DNA of 64,000 nt from Caulobacter zeae (GTDB lineage: Bacteria > Pseudomonadota > Alphaproteobacteria > Caulobacterales > Caulobacteraceae): assembly GCF_002858925.1 (NCBI RefSeq), contig NZ_PJRS01000019.1, forward strand, positions 1 through 64,000, given 5' to 3'. The notes below the pieces were generated by a model. The model was not told where the DNA came from. It searched no databases and worked only from the letters and a program-made list of their open reading frames with translations. This document shows positions 1-7,178 of the stretch, piece after piece. Every line of letters begins with the position of its first letter. Within the stretch, counting starts at the first letter, position 1. The translations under genes were made by a program, and so were the position numbers.

Positions 1-449
1 CCAGGTCCCCGAGCGTCCGGTTTTCCCGACCGGACTCTTTCCCGCTCGACTGCATCCCGCCGCCGCATGGTCGCTGGCCGTGCGCCCCTTCGGTGCGGCG
101 AGACGGGTAGAGTGTACGGCGGGTTCGAGCGCGTCTGATCGACGGACGTGAGAAAGTCGTAGGGCGTTGAGTTCGTGGAACTCTTTTCGGCGAACGCCGG
201 GGATCCACGCTGCTCTATCCCCTTCGCTCCCGCTCCTCCCCCGAGAAACGGGGGAGGTGGCGCGGTGCGGATACGCGCCGTGACGGAGGGGGCGACGGCC
301 GGCGCGGCGCCCAGCCTCGCCCCCTCCACCGCTTCGCGGTCCCCCTCCCCCGCAGGCGGGGGAGGAGCGCCTTACCCGGCTACCGCCTCGGCAGCTGAGA
401 ACGGCCCCCTCCGGCCCTTTGGGCCGCCTCCCCCAGAGGGGGAGGATCA
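1..449. other. Non-coding region at window start
   Basis: No convincing coding frame was found on either strand. Positions 15-35 hold a 7-bp perfect inverted repeat (GTCCGGT, loop TTTCCCG, ACCGGAC) followed by TCTTT, which could be a weak terminator for a plus-strand transcript entering from the left. Positions 36-234 show nothing I recognise. I checked for RNase P, SRP RNA and tRNA signatures and did not find them. From 235 to 445 the region is filled with GC-rich hairpin repeats (separate entry). The gene nusB, which often follows ribH in alphaproteobacteria, is not present here. Confidence 0.6.
235..445. repeat. Three GC-rich extragenic hairpins downstream of ribH
   Basis: Three copies of the arm pair CCTCCCCC / GGGGGAGG occur at 235-257, 344-365 and 427-445, each with a short loop. 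The third is preceded by a second hairpin at 413-425 (GGCCC, TTT, GGGCC). A further small hairpin (ACCGC, TTC, GCGGT) lies just left of the second copy. They look like dispersed intergenic palindromes of the kind found in Caulobacter genomes. Their place immediately after the ribH stop means they could also fold at the 3' end of the rib operon transcript and act as a terminator or stability element. Confidence 0.7.
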
Positions 450-902
450 TCAGGCCGCCGCCCGGATCCTGCGCAGCGTCGCAATCGCGCCCAGACACGC
501 CGCGGCGGCCTCGCGGCCCTTGTTGGCGGCGTCGTCGCGGCTGCGGACGATGGCCTGGTCGTCATCGTAGGTGGTCAGCACGCCGAAGGTGATCGGGGTC
601 TCGGTGGCCAGGCCCGCCTGCATCAGGCCGATGCTGGCGCCCAGGCTGATGAACTCGAAATGGGCGGTGTCGCCCTTGATCACGCAACCCAGGCAGACGA
701 CGCCGTCGTAGCGGCCGATGCGGGCCAGGGCCTGGGCCAGAAGCGGCAGCTCGAAGGCGCCCGGCGCATCGATGACGTCACCCTCGGCCACCGGCGCGCC
801 GCCTTCCTGTAGTTCGACGAGAGCGCCACGCAGCAGGCCGCCGGTGACCTCGGGATTGAAGCCGCTGACGACGACAGCGATGCGAGTTTCGGGATGGGTC
901 AT
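450..902 (-). CDS. ribH: 6,7-dimethyl-8-ribityllumazine synthase
   Basis: A 150-residue protein of the usual lumazine synthase length. It condenses 5-amino-6-ribitylaminouracil with 3,4-dihydroxy-2-butanone 4-phosphate in the cytoplasm, the penultimate riboflavin step. Family marks visible are the SGFNPEVT start, the GAFELP motif, the CVIKGDTAHFEF stretch with its catalytic-region histidine, and the ITFGVLT strand. The start ATG at 902 gives MTHPET. It is the last gene of the minus-strand order ribD-ribE-ribBA-ribH, 14 bp after ribBA, so it is very probably cotranscribed. No FMN riboswitch is seen. Confidence 0.95.
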   Translation of the reverse strand: MTHPETRIAVVVSGFNPEVTGGLLRGALVELQEGGAPVAEGDVIDAPGAFELPLLAQALARIGRYDGVVCLGCVIKGDTAHFEFISLGASIGLMQAGLATETPITFGVLTTYDDDQAIVRSRDDAANKGREAAAACLGAIATLRRIRAAA

Positions 903-916
903 GAAGCCGGTCCAGG

Positions 917-2107
917 TCAGGAGGCGCGGGCCAGGCCGTGGCCCAGCTTGTCGCGCTTGGCGGCGAGATAGGCGGCGTTGTGCGGGGTGACGGGGGCCAG
1001 AAGCGGAACCTGCTCGGCCACCTCGATCCCGCCGGCGCGCAGGGCGGCCGCCTTGCGCGGGTTGTTGCTGAGCAGGCGCAGGCGATCGACGCCAAGGCTC
1101 TTCAGCATGGCCACGGCGGCGGCGTAGTCGCGCGGATCGTCGGCGAAACCCAAGGCGTGGTTGGCTTCGACGGTGTCGAGCCCCTCGTCCTGCAAGGCGT
1201 AGGCGGCGATCTTGTTGGCGAGGCCAAGCCCCCTGCCCTCGTGGCCGCGCAGATAGACCAGCGCCCCGCCCTCCTCGCCGATGCGGCGCATGGAGGCCTG
1301 AAGCTGGGCGCCGCAGTCGCAGCGTTGCGAGCCCAGGGCGTCGCCGGTCAGGCACTCGGAATGCACCCGCACCAGCGGCGCGTCGCCCAGCGGCCCTTTC
1401 AGCAGCACGAGATGCTCGACGCCGCTGGTCCGATCGCGGAAGGCGCGGACCTCGAACCGGCCGCCATGGGCCGACGGCAGGTGCGACGCAGCGACCGGCT
1501 CGACCGTCTGGACGCGCAGGTGCTCGACCAGCTCGGCGATGGTCAGGATCGGCAGGTCATGACGGGCGCCGAAGACCTCCAGGTCGTCGCGGCGGGCCAT
1601 GGTCCCGTCGTCGTTCATCACCTCGCAGATGACGGCGGCGGGCGTCAGGCCGGCCAGCCGCATCAGCTCGACCGAGGCCTCGGTGTGGCCGGCGCGAGCC
1701 AGCACCCCGCCGGGCACGGCCCGCAGCGGGAAGACGTGGCCGGGCGAGACGATGTCGGCGGGCTTTGCGTCCGGCGCGACCGCGGCCTGGATGGTCAGGG
1801 CCCGGTCGAAGGCCGAGATACCGGTGTCGACGCCCACCGCCGCCTCGATCGAGACGGTGAAGGCGGTGCTGCGCCGGGTTTTGTTGTCGGCGACCATCGG
1901 CGGCAGGCCCAGGCGGTCGACGGCGTCGGGCTCCATGGCCAGGCAGATCAGGCCGCTGGCGGCCTTGGCCATGAAGGCGATGGCGGGGCCGTCGGCGAAC
2001 TGGGCGCCGAGCACCAGGTCGCCCTCGTTCTCGCGATCCTCGTCGTCGACCAGGATGATCATGCCGCCGGCCTTCAGGCGTTCGAGGGCGTCAGATAGGC
2101 GTGACAT
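917..2107 (-). CDS. ribBA: Bifunctional DHBP synthase / GTP cyclohydrolase II
   Basis: A 396-residue fusion that feeds both branches of riboflavin synthesis. The N-terminal half is 3,4-dihydroxy-2-butanone 4-phosphate synthase, with the acidic DDEDRENEGDL motif near residues 21-31 and an HTEASVEL motif near 140. The C-terminal half is GTP cyclohydrolase II type, with the zinc-site cysteines in HSECLTGDALGSQRCDCG and the EGRGLGLANKI loop. Both halves keep their key motifs, so both activities are plausible. In many proteobacterial RibBA fusions the cyclohydrolase half is degenerate; that is not obvious here. The start overlaps the end of ribE by 34 bp, which suggests translational coupling. Confidence 0.93.
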   Translation of the reverse strand: MSRLSDALERLKAGGMIILVDDEDRENEGDLVLGAQFADGPAIAFMAKAASGLICLAMEPDAVDRLGLPPMVADNKTRRSTAFTVSIEAAVGVDTGISAFDRALTIQAAVAPDAKPADIVSPGHVFPLRAVPGGVLARAGHTEASVELMRLAGLTPAAVICEVMNDDGTMARRDDLEVFGARHDLPILTIAELVEHLRVQTVEPVAASHLPSAHGGRFEVRAFRDRTSGVEHLVLLKGPLGDAPLVRVHSECLTGDALGSQRCDCGAQLQASMRRIGEEGGALVYLRGHEGRGLGLANKIAAYALQDEGLDTVEANHALGFADDPRDYAAAVAMLKSLGVDRLRLLSNNPRKAAALRAGGIEVAEQVPLLAPVTPHNAAYLAAKRDKLGHGLARAS

Positions 2108-2697
2108 AGCCGCTCCACGTATTTGGCCAGCACGTCGACCTCGACATTGATCGGGGCGCCGACGCCGGCGTGCTGAAGGTTGGTGTGGGTCCAGGTGTGG
2201 GGGATGATCGTGATCCCGACCGGGAAGCGTTCCTCGGCGTCGGCCGGCCCGACGTGGTTGAGGGTCAGGCTGACCCCGTCGAGGGCGATCGAGCCCTTCT
2301 CAACGCAGAAGGCCCGCAAGGCGCCCGGCAGGCTGAGCGTCAGCCGACGCGAGCCGCCGTCGTCGACTGCTTCGGAAAGGCGCGCGACGCCGTCGACATG
2401 GCCCTGGACGAGGTGGCCCGACAGCCGGGTCGACAGGGTCACGGCGCGTTCGAGGTTGAGCACCGTTCCGACGCCGGCCGCGCCCAGGCTGGTGCGGGCC
2501 AGGGTCTCGGGGCTGACGAAGAAGTCGGCCCCGCCGCCAGGATCATGACGCACGACCGTCAGGCAGACGCCGTTGACGGCGACGCTCTCGCCCAGCGCCA
2601 GGTCGGCGAAGCCGGTGGCCAGGGACAGGCGCAGGGCGCCGTCCTCGGGGGCGACGGCGACGACCTCGCCCAGGGTTTCGATGATGCCGGAGAACAT
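2074..2697 (-). CDS. ribE: Riboflavin synthase, alpha subunit
   Basis: A 207-residue protein starting MFSGIIETLGEV, the diagnostic N-terminus of riboflavin synthase. It dismutates two 6,7-dimethyl-8-ribityllumazine molecules to riboflavin plus the pyrimidine precursor. Two lumazine-binding repeats are visible, each with an NG/DGVxLT-type motif: SVAVNGVCLTV near residue 40 and SIALDGVSLTL near 137. It lies between ribD (9 bp upstream) and ribBA (34-bp overlap) on the minus strand. The last ten residues are encoded within the ribBA start. Confidence 0.95.
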   Translation of the reverse strand: MFSGIIETLGEVVAVAPEDGALRLSLATGFADLALGESVAVNGVCLTVVRHDPGGGADFFVSPETLARTSLGAAGVGTVLNLERAVTLSTRLSGHLVQGHVDGVARLSEAVDDGGSRRLTLSLPGALRAFCVEKGSIALDGVSLTLNHVGPADAEERFPVGITIIPHTWTHTNLQHAGVGAPINVEVDVLAKYVERLCHAYLTPSNA

Positions 2698-2706
2698 GGG
2701 GCTCCT

Positions 2707-3669
2707 TCAGGGGGCCGGGACGCGCAGGGCGGTCTCGACGATGTCGGGATCGCCCGCGCGGGCGGCCTTGGTGATGATGACGCGCTCGTCCCAGAGGCCG
2801 GCGGCGAGGAAGGCGGCCGACAGGGTCGGGCCCGCCTCGACCAGGGCCTCCAACGCGCCGCCATCACCGAGATCGGCCAGCAGCGAGGGGATGTCGGCGT
2901 GGACGGAAGGATCGAGGCCGCGCTCTCGGGCGGCGGCCAGATAGCTGCCAGGCACGCGCCCCCGGCGGTCGAGTATGGCCAGGCGACGCGGCGCGCGGCG
3001 CGGGTCGGCCACCCGGCGGACGGTCAGCAGCGGGGCGTCGGCCAGGATCGTGCCCGAACCGGTGATCACCGCGTCGGCGCGGCGGCGCAGGGCATGGGCC
3101 AAGTCGAGCGAAGCCTGCGAGGTGAAGGTCTTCTCGCCCGGCGGCGGGACCATCGAACCGCCAGCGGTGAAGGCCTGCTTGAGAGTCACCCAGGGACGGC
3201 CGTGCAGGGCGCGCATGACGAAGGGCGCGATCAGCCGCGCGGCCTCGTCGGCCAGCGGTCCGGCGACGCGGGTCACGTCCAGGCCGGCGGCCGAAAGGCG
3301 GTCGGCCCCGCCGCCGGCGACGGCCGGATTGGGATCGCGAGCGCCGATCCAGACGGCGCGGGCGGGGCTGGCCAGGATCGCCTCGCTGCACGGCCCGGTA
3401 CGGCCGTGGTGGTTGCAGGGCTCCAGGGTGACGACCAGGGTATGGACCGCCTCCCAGCGGTCGCGGCAGGCGGCGAGCGCGGCGGCTTCGGCGTGCGGCA
3501 GGCCCGCGCCCTCATGGGCCTCTACCGCCAGGACGGAGCCGTCGGCGGCCAGCACGGCGCAGCCCACCGGCGGGTTGGGCGCGGTGGCGCCGGCAAGGGC
3601 GGCGGCGGCGTCGAGGGCCAGGCGGAAGGCCCGGGCGATGGCCGGCGGTGGAGGCGAAAGAGCCGTCAT
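2707..3669 (-). CDS. ribD: Bifunctional pyrimidine deaminase/reductase
   Basis: A 320-residue protein, shorter than the roughly 365-residue enterobacterial enzyme. The N-terminal deaminase domain shows the zinc-site HAEAAAL motif and PCNHHGRTGPC. The C-terminal reductase domain starts near residue 150 (GRPWVTLKQAFTAGG) and includes the ITGSGTILADAPLLTVR substrate-binding stretch. It catalyses two consecutive steps of riboflavin synthesis. It is the first gene of the minus-strand rib operon; the 63-bp gap to the divergent GntR gene must hold promoters for both directions and is too short for an FMN riboswitch. Confidence 0.93.
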   Translation of the reverse strand: MTALSPPPPAIARAFRLALDAAAALAGATAPNPPVGCAVLAADGSVLAVEAHEGAGLPHAEAAALAACRDRWEAVHTLVVTLEPCNHHGRTGPCSEAILASPARAVWIGARDPNPAVAGGGADRLSAAGLDVTRVAGPLADEAARLIAPFVMRALHGRPWVTLKQAFTAGGSMVPPPGEKTFTSQASLDLAHALRRRADAVITGSGTILADAPLLTVRRVADPRRAPRRLAILDRRGRVPGSYLAAARERGLDPSVHADIPSLLADLGDGGALEALVEAGPTLSAAFLAAGLWDERVIITKAARAGDPDIVETALRVPAP

Positions 3670-3732
3670 GCCAAGCAGTTAGGCCGCGCTCCTCAGCCTC
3701 GCCAAGCGTTGGTCGCTTTTCGAAACTCTTAC

Positions 3733-4488
3733 ATGTTAGAGCCCATGGGAAATGACGACGGCGCGTTTTGCGCCTACGAGCGTGAGCATGCGCGCGCAGC
3801 CCCCGAACCGGCCATGAAGGGCCCCCTGAACAGCGTCGAGCCTCATGGCGACTGGGCGCCGGGACTGCAAAAGGCCCGCCTCTACGAGCTGATCCTGCAG
3901 GACATCATCCTGGGCGAACTGCCACCGATGCAGGTGCTGGAGGAGAAGGCCCTGGCCGCTCGATACGCCGGCGGCGTGGCGGGGGTGCGCGAGGCGCTGG
4001 GACGGCTGGCCATCGAAGGCCTGGTCGTGCGGCGGCCGCGCGTGGGCACCATCGTCGCGCCGATGGACGTCACCGAGATCGAGCACGCCTTCGAGGTGCG
4101 GCGAATGCTGGAAGGCCGCACGGCTGCCCTGGCCGCCCGCAACCGCCGCCCGGCCGACCTGGTGGCCATCACCGCCGCCTTCGAGGGGGCCGAAGCGGCG
4201 ATCGAAGCCGGCGACTTCCGGGCCATGCTGGCCATGGACCACGCCTTTCACCGCGCGGTGGCCTTCGCCGCCCAGAACCCCACCCTCGCCCGCTTCGTCA
4301 TCGCCCTGCAGAACGTCGCGACGCGGTTCTGGATCTGGCAGATGGAAAAGCAGACGCCGGAGGAGCAGATGGCCGACGTGGTGCTGCACCGGGCCCTGGC
4401 CCAGGCCATCGTCGACCGCGACCCGGCCGCCGCCGAAGCCATCTGCGCCCAGTTGATCGGCGAGCCGCCCAGCGCCCAACGCGCCTGA
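3733..4488 (+). CDS. GntR-family (FCD-type) transcriptional regulator
   Basis: A DNA-binding regulator with an N-terminal winged helix-turn-helix (LARYELI-like start near residue 50, VREALGRLAIEGLVVRRPRVGTIV near 90-115) and a C-terminal helical FCD ligand domain with the MDHAFHRAV motif. The first ATG (3733) gives 251 residues. ATG 3745 and ATG 3814 are alternatives; 3814 would give 224 residues, closer to the family norm, and none has a clear Shine-Dalgarno sequence. It is divergent from ribD and lies about 100 bp upstream of the zinc-type receptor gene. The effector is unknown. Control of the receptor is possible, but the Zur-like box there points to a different regulator. Confidence 0.85.
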   Translation: MLEPMGNDDGAFCAYEREHARAAPEPAMKGPLNSVEPHGDWAPGLQKARLYELILQDIILGELPPMQVLEEKALAARYAGGVAGVREALGRLAIEGLVVRRPRVGTIVAPMDVTEIEHAFEVRRMLEGRTAALAARNRRPADLVAITAAFEGAEAAIEAGDFRAMLAMDHAFHRAVAFAAQNPTLARFVIALQNVATRFWIWQMEKQTPEEQMADVVLHRALAQAIVDRDPAAAEAICAQLIGEPPSAQRA

Positions 4489-4535
4489 CATCGCCCATGA
4501 TGGGTGAAAAATGGGCCGACTACGGGTTGCGAATT

Positions 4536-4553
4536 GTTACGTTATAACATAGT
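4536..4553. promoter_or_regulatory. Zur-box-like palindrome
   Basis: The 18-bp sequence GTTACGTTATAACATAGT has a perfect GTTATAAC core and near-symmetric flanks. It closely resembles the GTTATGTTATAACATAAC-type operator bound by the zinc repressor Zur in alphaproteobacteria (from memory). It lies 36 bp upstream of the start of the ZnuD-like receptor, where it would overlap the promoter. The reading is that the receptor is repressed when zinc is plentiful. No zur gene is in the window. Confidence 0.6.
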
Positions 4554-4589
4554 TGACCTCCTACTATTGTTAGATGGGGTCAGCGTTCC

Positions 4590-6638
4590 ATGCAACTTCG
4601 AAGCATCCTTCTCGCCGCCGGCAGCCTTACCGCCCTTGCCGCTCCGACCTGGGCGCTCGCCGCGCAATCCGGCCCCGGCGGGACCGACGTCGAGGGCGTG
4701 GTGGTGACAGCCGACCCGCTGGGCCGCTCGGGCAAGGAGGTGATCTCCAGCGTCGCGGTGCTGACCGGCGAAGAGTTCGTGCAGCGCCGCCAGGCGACGC
4801 TGGGTGAGACGCTGAACGGCCTGCCCGGCGTCAATTCCGACACCTTCGGCGGCGGCGCCAGCCGGCCGGTGATCCGCGGCCAGACCGCCCCGCGCGTGAA
4901 GGTGCTGAGCGAGGGCGCGGCCCTGATGGACGCCTCGGAAGTGTCGCCTGACCACGCCGTTTCCGGCGAGCCACTGCTGCTGGAAGGCGTTGAGATCCTG
5001 CGCGGTCCCAGCGCCCTGCTCTACGGCGGCGGCGCGATCGGCGGCGCGGTCAACCTGATCGATCGCAAGATCCCGACCCAGGTCCCGCCGCTGGGCGGCG
5101 ACGGCGTGGCCGAGGTGCGCTTCGGTTCGGGCGACAACGAGCGGGCCGGCGTGCTAGGCCTGACGGCGGGCGTGGGCCAGTTCGCGGTGCGGATCGAGGC
5201 CGCCGGCCGCAAGACCGACGACTACGAGGCCCCCGGCTTCGACAGCTCGACGGTCCCCGGCACCTTCAACCGCACCTCGACGGCGACCCTTGGCCTGTCG
5301 TGGATCGGCTCACGCGGCTATCTGGGCGCGGCCTACACCCAGCAGGACAGCAAGTACGGCCTGCCCGGCCACAGCCACGAATACGAGTCGTGCCATCCGC
5401 ATGGCGCGACCCTGCACTGCGGCGGCCATGACGATCACGGCGACGAGGATGACCACGATCACGACCATGAGGGCGAGGAGCACGGCGCCCCGGTGGTCGA
5501 CCTGCTGAGCAAGCGCGTCGACGTGCGCGGCGAGATCAACGACCCGTTCGCCGGTGTCGAGCGCATCCGTTTCCGTGGCGGCTACACCGACTATCGCCAC
5601 CACGAGATCGAGGACGGCGCCATCGCCACCACCTTCGGCAACGAGGGCTACGACGCCCGCGTCGAGGTGCAGCACGCGCCGATCGGCGGGGTGCGCGGCG
5701 TGGTCGGCGTGCAGGTGGGCAAGAGCGACTTCTCGGCCGTCGGCGAGGAGGCCTTCCTTCCGCAGAGCCGCACGGAGACGAAGGCGCTGTTCGTGGTCGA
5801 GGAATACGTGGCCGGCGACTGGCGCTTCGAAGGCGCCCTGCGCCAGGAGTGGCAGGAGGCCAGCGCCGAAGGGCGCGTGGACACCGACCACAAGCCGTTC
5901 TCGGCCTCGGCCGCGGCCAGCTGGACCTTCACGCCGGGCTATGTGGCCTCGCTGTCGGTGGCCCGCTCGCAGCGCGCGCCCAGCGCCCAGGAGCTCTATG
6001 CCCGCGGCGTGCACCTGGCGACCAACACCTACGAGATCGGCTCGGCCGGCCTCGACGTCGAGACCGCCGCTTCGGTGGAGCTGGGCGTGCGCAAGACCCA
6101 AGGCGCCACGACCTTCTCGGCCAGCGCCTATCGCTACGCCTATGACGGCTACATCTATGCCGACACGCTGGACCGGTACGAGGACTTCCGCCTGGTGCGC
6201 TACGCTCAGGACGACGCCACCTTCACCGGCCTGGAGGGCCAGGTGACCCAGAAGCTGAAGCCCTGGCTGTCGGTGACCGCCTTCGGCGACTACGTGCGGG
6301 CCAAGCTGAAGGACGGCGGCGGCGACCTGCCGCGCATTCCGGCCGGACGCCTGGGCCTGCGCGGCGACGCCAAGAGCGGCGCTTGGAGCGGCAATGTCGA
6401 ATATGTGCGGGTGTTCGAGCAGGACCGCGTCGCGGCCTTCGAAAGCCAGACGCCGGGCTACGACATGATCAACGCCACGCTGGCCTACGACCTGCCGATG
6501 GGCCCGGTGATCGGCCAGGTGTTCCTGCGCGGCACGAACCTGCTGGACGAGAAGGCGCTGAACCACGCGTCGTTCGTCAGCACCTCGGCGCCGCTGCGCG
6601 GACGCAACGTGGTGATGGGTCTGCGGGCGCTGTTCTAG
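4590..6638 (+). CDS. TonB-dependent receptor, ZnuD-like (zinc uptake)
   Basis: A 682-residue outer-membrane receptor. A signal peptide ends near residue 25 (WALAAQ). The plug follows, with a VEGVVVTA TonB-box-like segment, LGETLNGLPGV, and the ILRGPSALLYGGGAIGGAVNLID signature near 130-155. The 22-strand barrel ends in phenylalanine (GLRALF). Around residues 265-300 an extracellular-type loop is packed with His, Asp and Glu (HSHEYESCHPHG, then an HDDHGDEDDHDHDHEGEEHG run). This is the hallmark of ZnuD zinc receptors. The Zur-like palindrome upstream supports zinc as substrate; other divalent metals or copper are possible. Confidence 0.85.
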   Translation: MQLRSILLAAGSLTALAAPTWALAAQSGPGGTDVEGVVVTADPLGRSGKEVISSVAVLTGEEFVQRRQATLGETLNGLPGVNSDTFGGGASRPVIRGQTAPRVKVLSEGAALMDASEVSPDHAVSGEPLLLEGVEILRGPSALLYGGGAIGGAVNLIDRKIPTQVPPLGGDGVAEVRFGSGDNERAGVLGLTAGVGQFAVRIEAAGRKTDDYEAPGFDSSTVPGTFNRTSTATLGLSWIGSRGYLGAAYTQQDSKYGLPGHSHEYESCHPHGATLHCGGHDDHGDEDDHDHDHEGEEHGAPVVDLLSKRVDVRGEINDPFAGVERIRFRGGYTDYRHHEIEDGAIATTFGNEGYDARVEVQHAPIGGVRGVVGVQVGKSDFSAVGEEAFLPQSRTETKALFVVEEYVAGDWRFEGALRQEWQEASAEGRVDTDHKPFSASAAASWTFTPGYVASLSVARSQRAPSAQELYARGVHLATNTYEIGSAGLDVETAASVELGVRKTQGATTFSASAYRYAYDGYIYADTLDRYEDFRLVRYAQDDATFTGLEGQVTQKLKPWLSVTAFGDYVRAKLKDGGGDLPRIPAGRLGLRGDAKSGAWSGNVEYVRVFEQDRVAAFESQTPGYDMINATLAYDLPMGPVIGQVFLRGTNLLDEKALNHASFVSTSAPLRGRNVVMGLRALF

Positions 6639-6685
6639 GGCGACCTCGGCTTGGAGACGCCATCCCCTCCCCGGCGTCTCCGAAG

Positions 6686-6804
6686 GTTCGTCATCCCGGC
6701 CGCAGCGTAGCGGAGAGCCGGGACCCAGGAGTCGGCGCATTGCAGCGGCCCCTGGGTCCCGGGCCTGCGGACCGCTTCGCGGTCCTCCGCCCGGGATGAC
6801 GAAC
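6686..6804. repeat. Nested extragenic palindrome (REP-like)
   Basis: Three nested or adjacent inverted repeats make up about 119 bp. The outer arms are a perfect 14-bp pair, GTTCGTCATCCCGG (6686-6699) and CCGGGATGACGAAC (6791-6804). A 12-bp pair follows, CCGGGACCCAGG (6718-6729) and CCTGGGTCCCGG (6751-6762). A 7-bp hairpin lies at 6769-6785 (GGACCGC, TTC, GCGGTCC). It sits between two convergent genes, and its right edge touches the stop codon of the hexosaminidase reading frame. It could serve as a two-way terminator or be a dispersed mobile repeat. Confidence 0.8.
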
Positions 6805-7178
6805 TATTTGTCGACGCCCGGCGTGATCCGCACGCTGTGCACGACCCACATCGGCTCGATGGCCTTGCTGGCGAAGGTGAAGCAGATGTCGCCCTTGCCG
6901 CGCGGCGGGGCGTCGATGACGATCTCGGTCAGGGCCGAGTTCTTGGCCGCCTCCGTCAGCGGCACGGTGGCCAGACGCGGCCCCTTGCAGCCGAAGCGCA
7001 CCTCCAGCTCGCCCTCGGGCCGCGAGGGCGGACGCACCGGCAGCGGCTCCAGCTTGTTGCCGAGCTGGAAGTTGAACGGCAGCTGGCCGACCGTGACGGT
7101 CAGCTTGGCGCCGGCCGTGAGGTCCGCGTCCTTCCAGATCCAGCACGGGTTGAGGATGTCTAGCAGGAAGGTGGCGCG
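6804..7178 (-). pseudogene. Out-of-frame C-terminal piece of the GH20 hexosaminidase
   Basis: About 124 codons in the frame next to that of the upstream GH20 gene read smoothly as a protein tail: RATFLLDILNPCWIWKDADL near its start, KLEPLPVRPP in the middle and VVHSVRITPGVDK before a TAG at 6804-6806. There is no start codon or ribosome site at its beginning. It continues directly from the hexosaminidase if one base is restored near 7178/7179, giving a protein of about 763 residues. This is therefore either a real frameshift that removes the C-terminal domain or a sequencing error. Confidence 0.75.

Noticed and set aside
1..174. Possible structured RNA (RNase P, SRP or tRNA) at the window edge
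   Set aside because: Only one 7-bp hairpin and a GGGTTCGAG string were found. The T-loop geometry is wrong and no family signature sequences are present.
3670..3732. FMN riboswitch for the rib operon
   Set aside because: The gap before ribD is only 63 bp, too short for the element, and no matching sequence is present.
938..4488. Long open frames on the plus strand opposite the rib operon
   Set aside because: They are antisense shadows caused by high GC. They carry no domain motifs, while the minus-strand frames are clear Rib enzymes with correct starts and overlaps.
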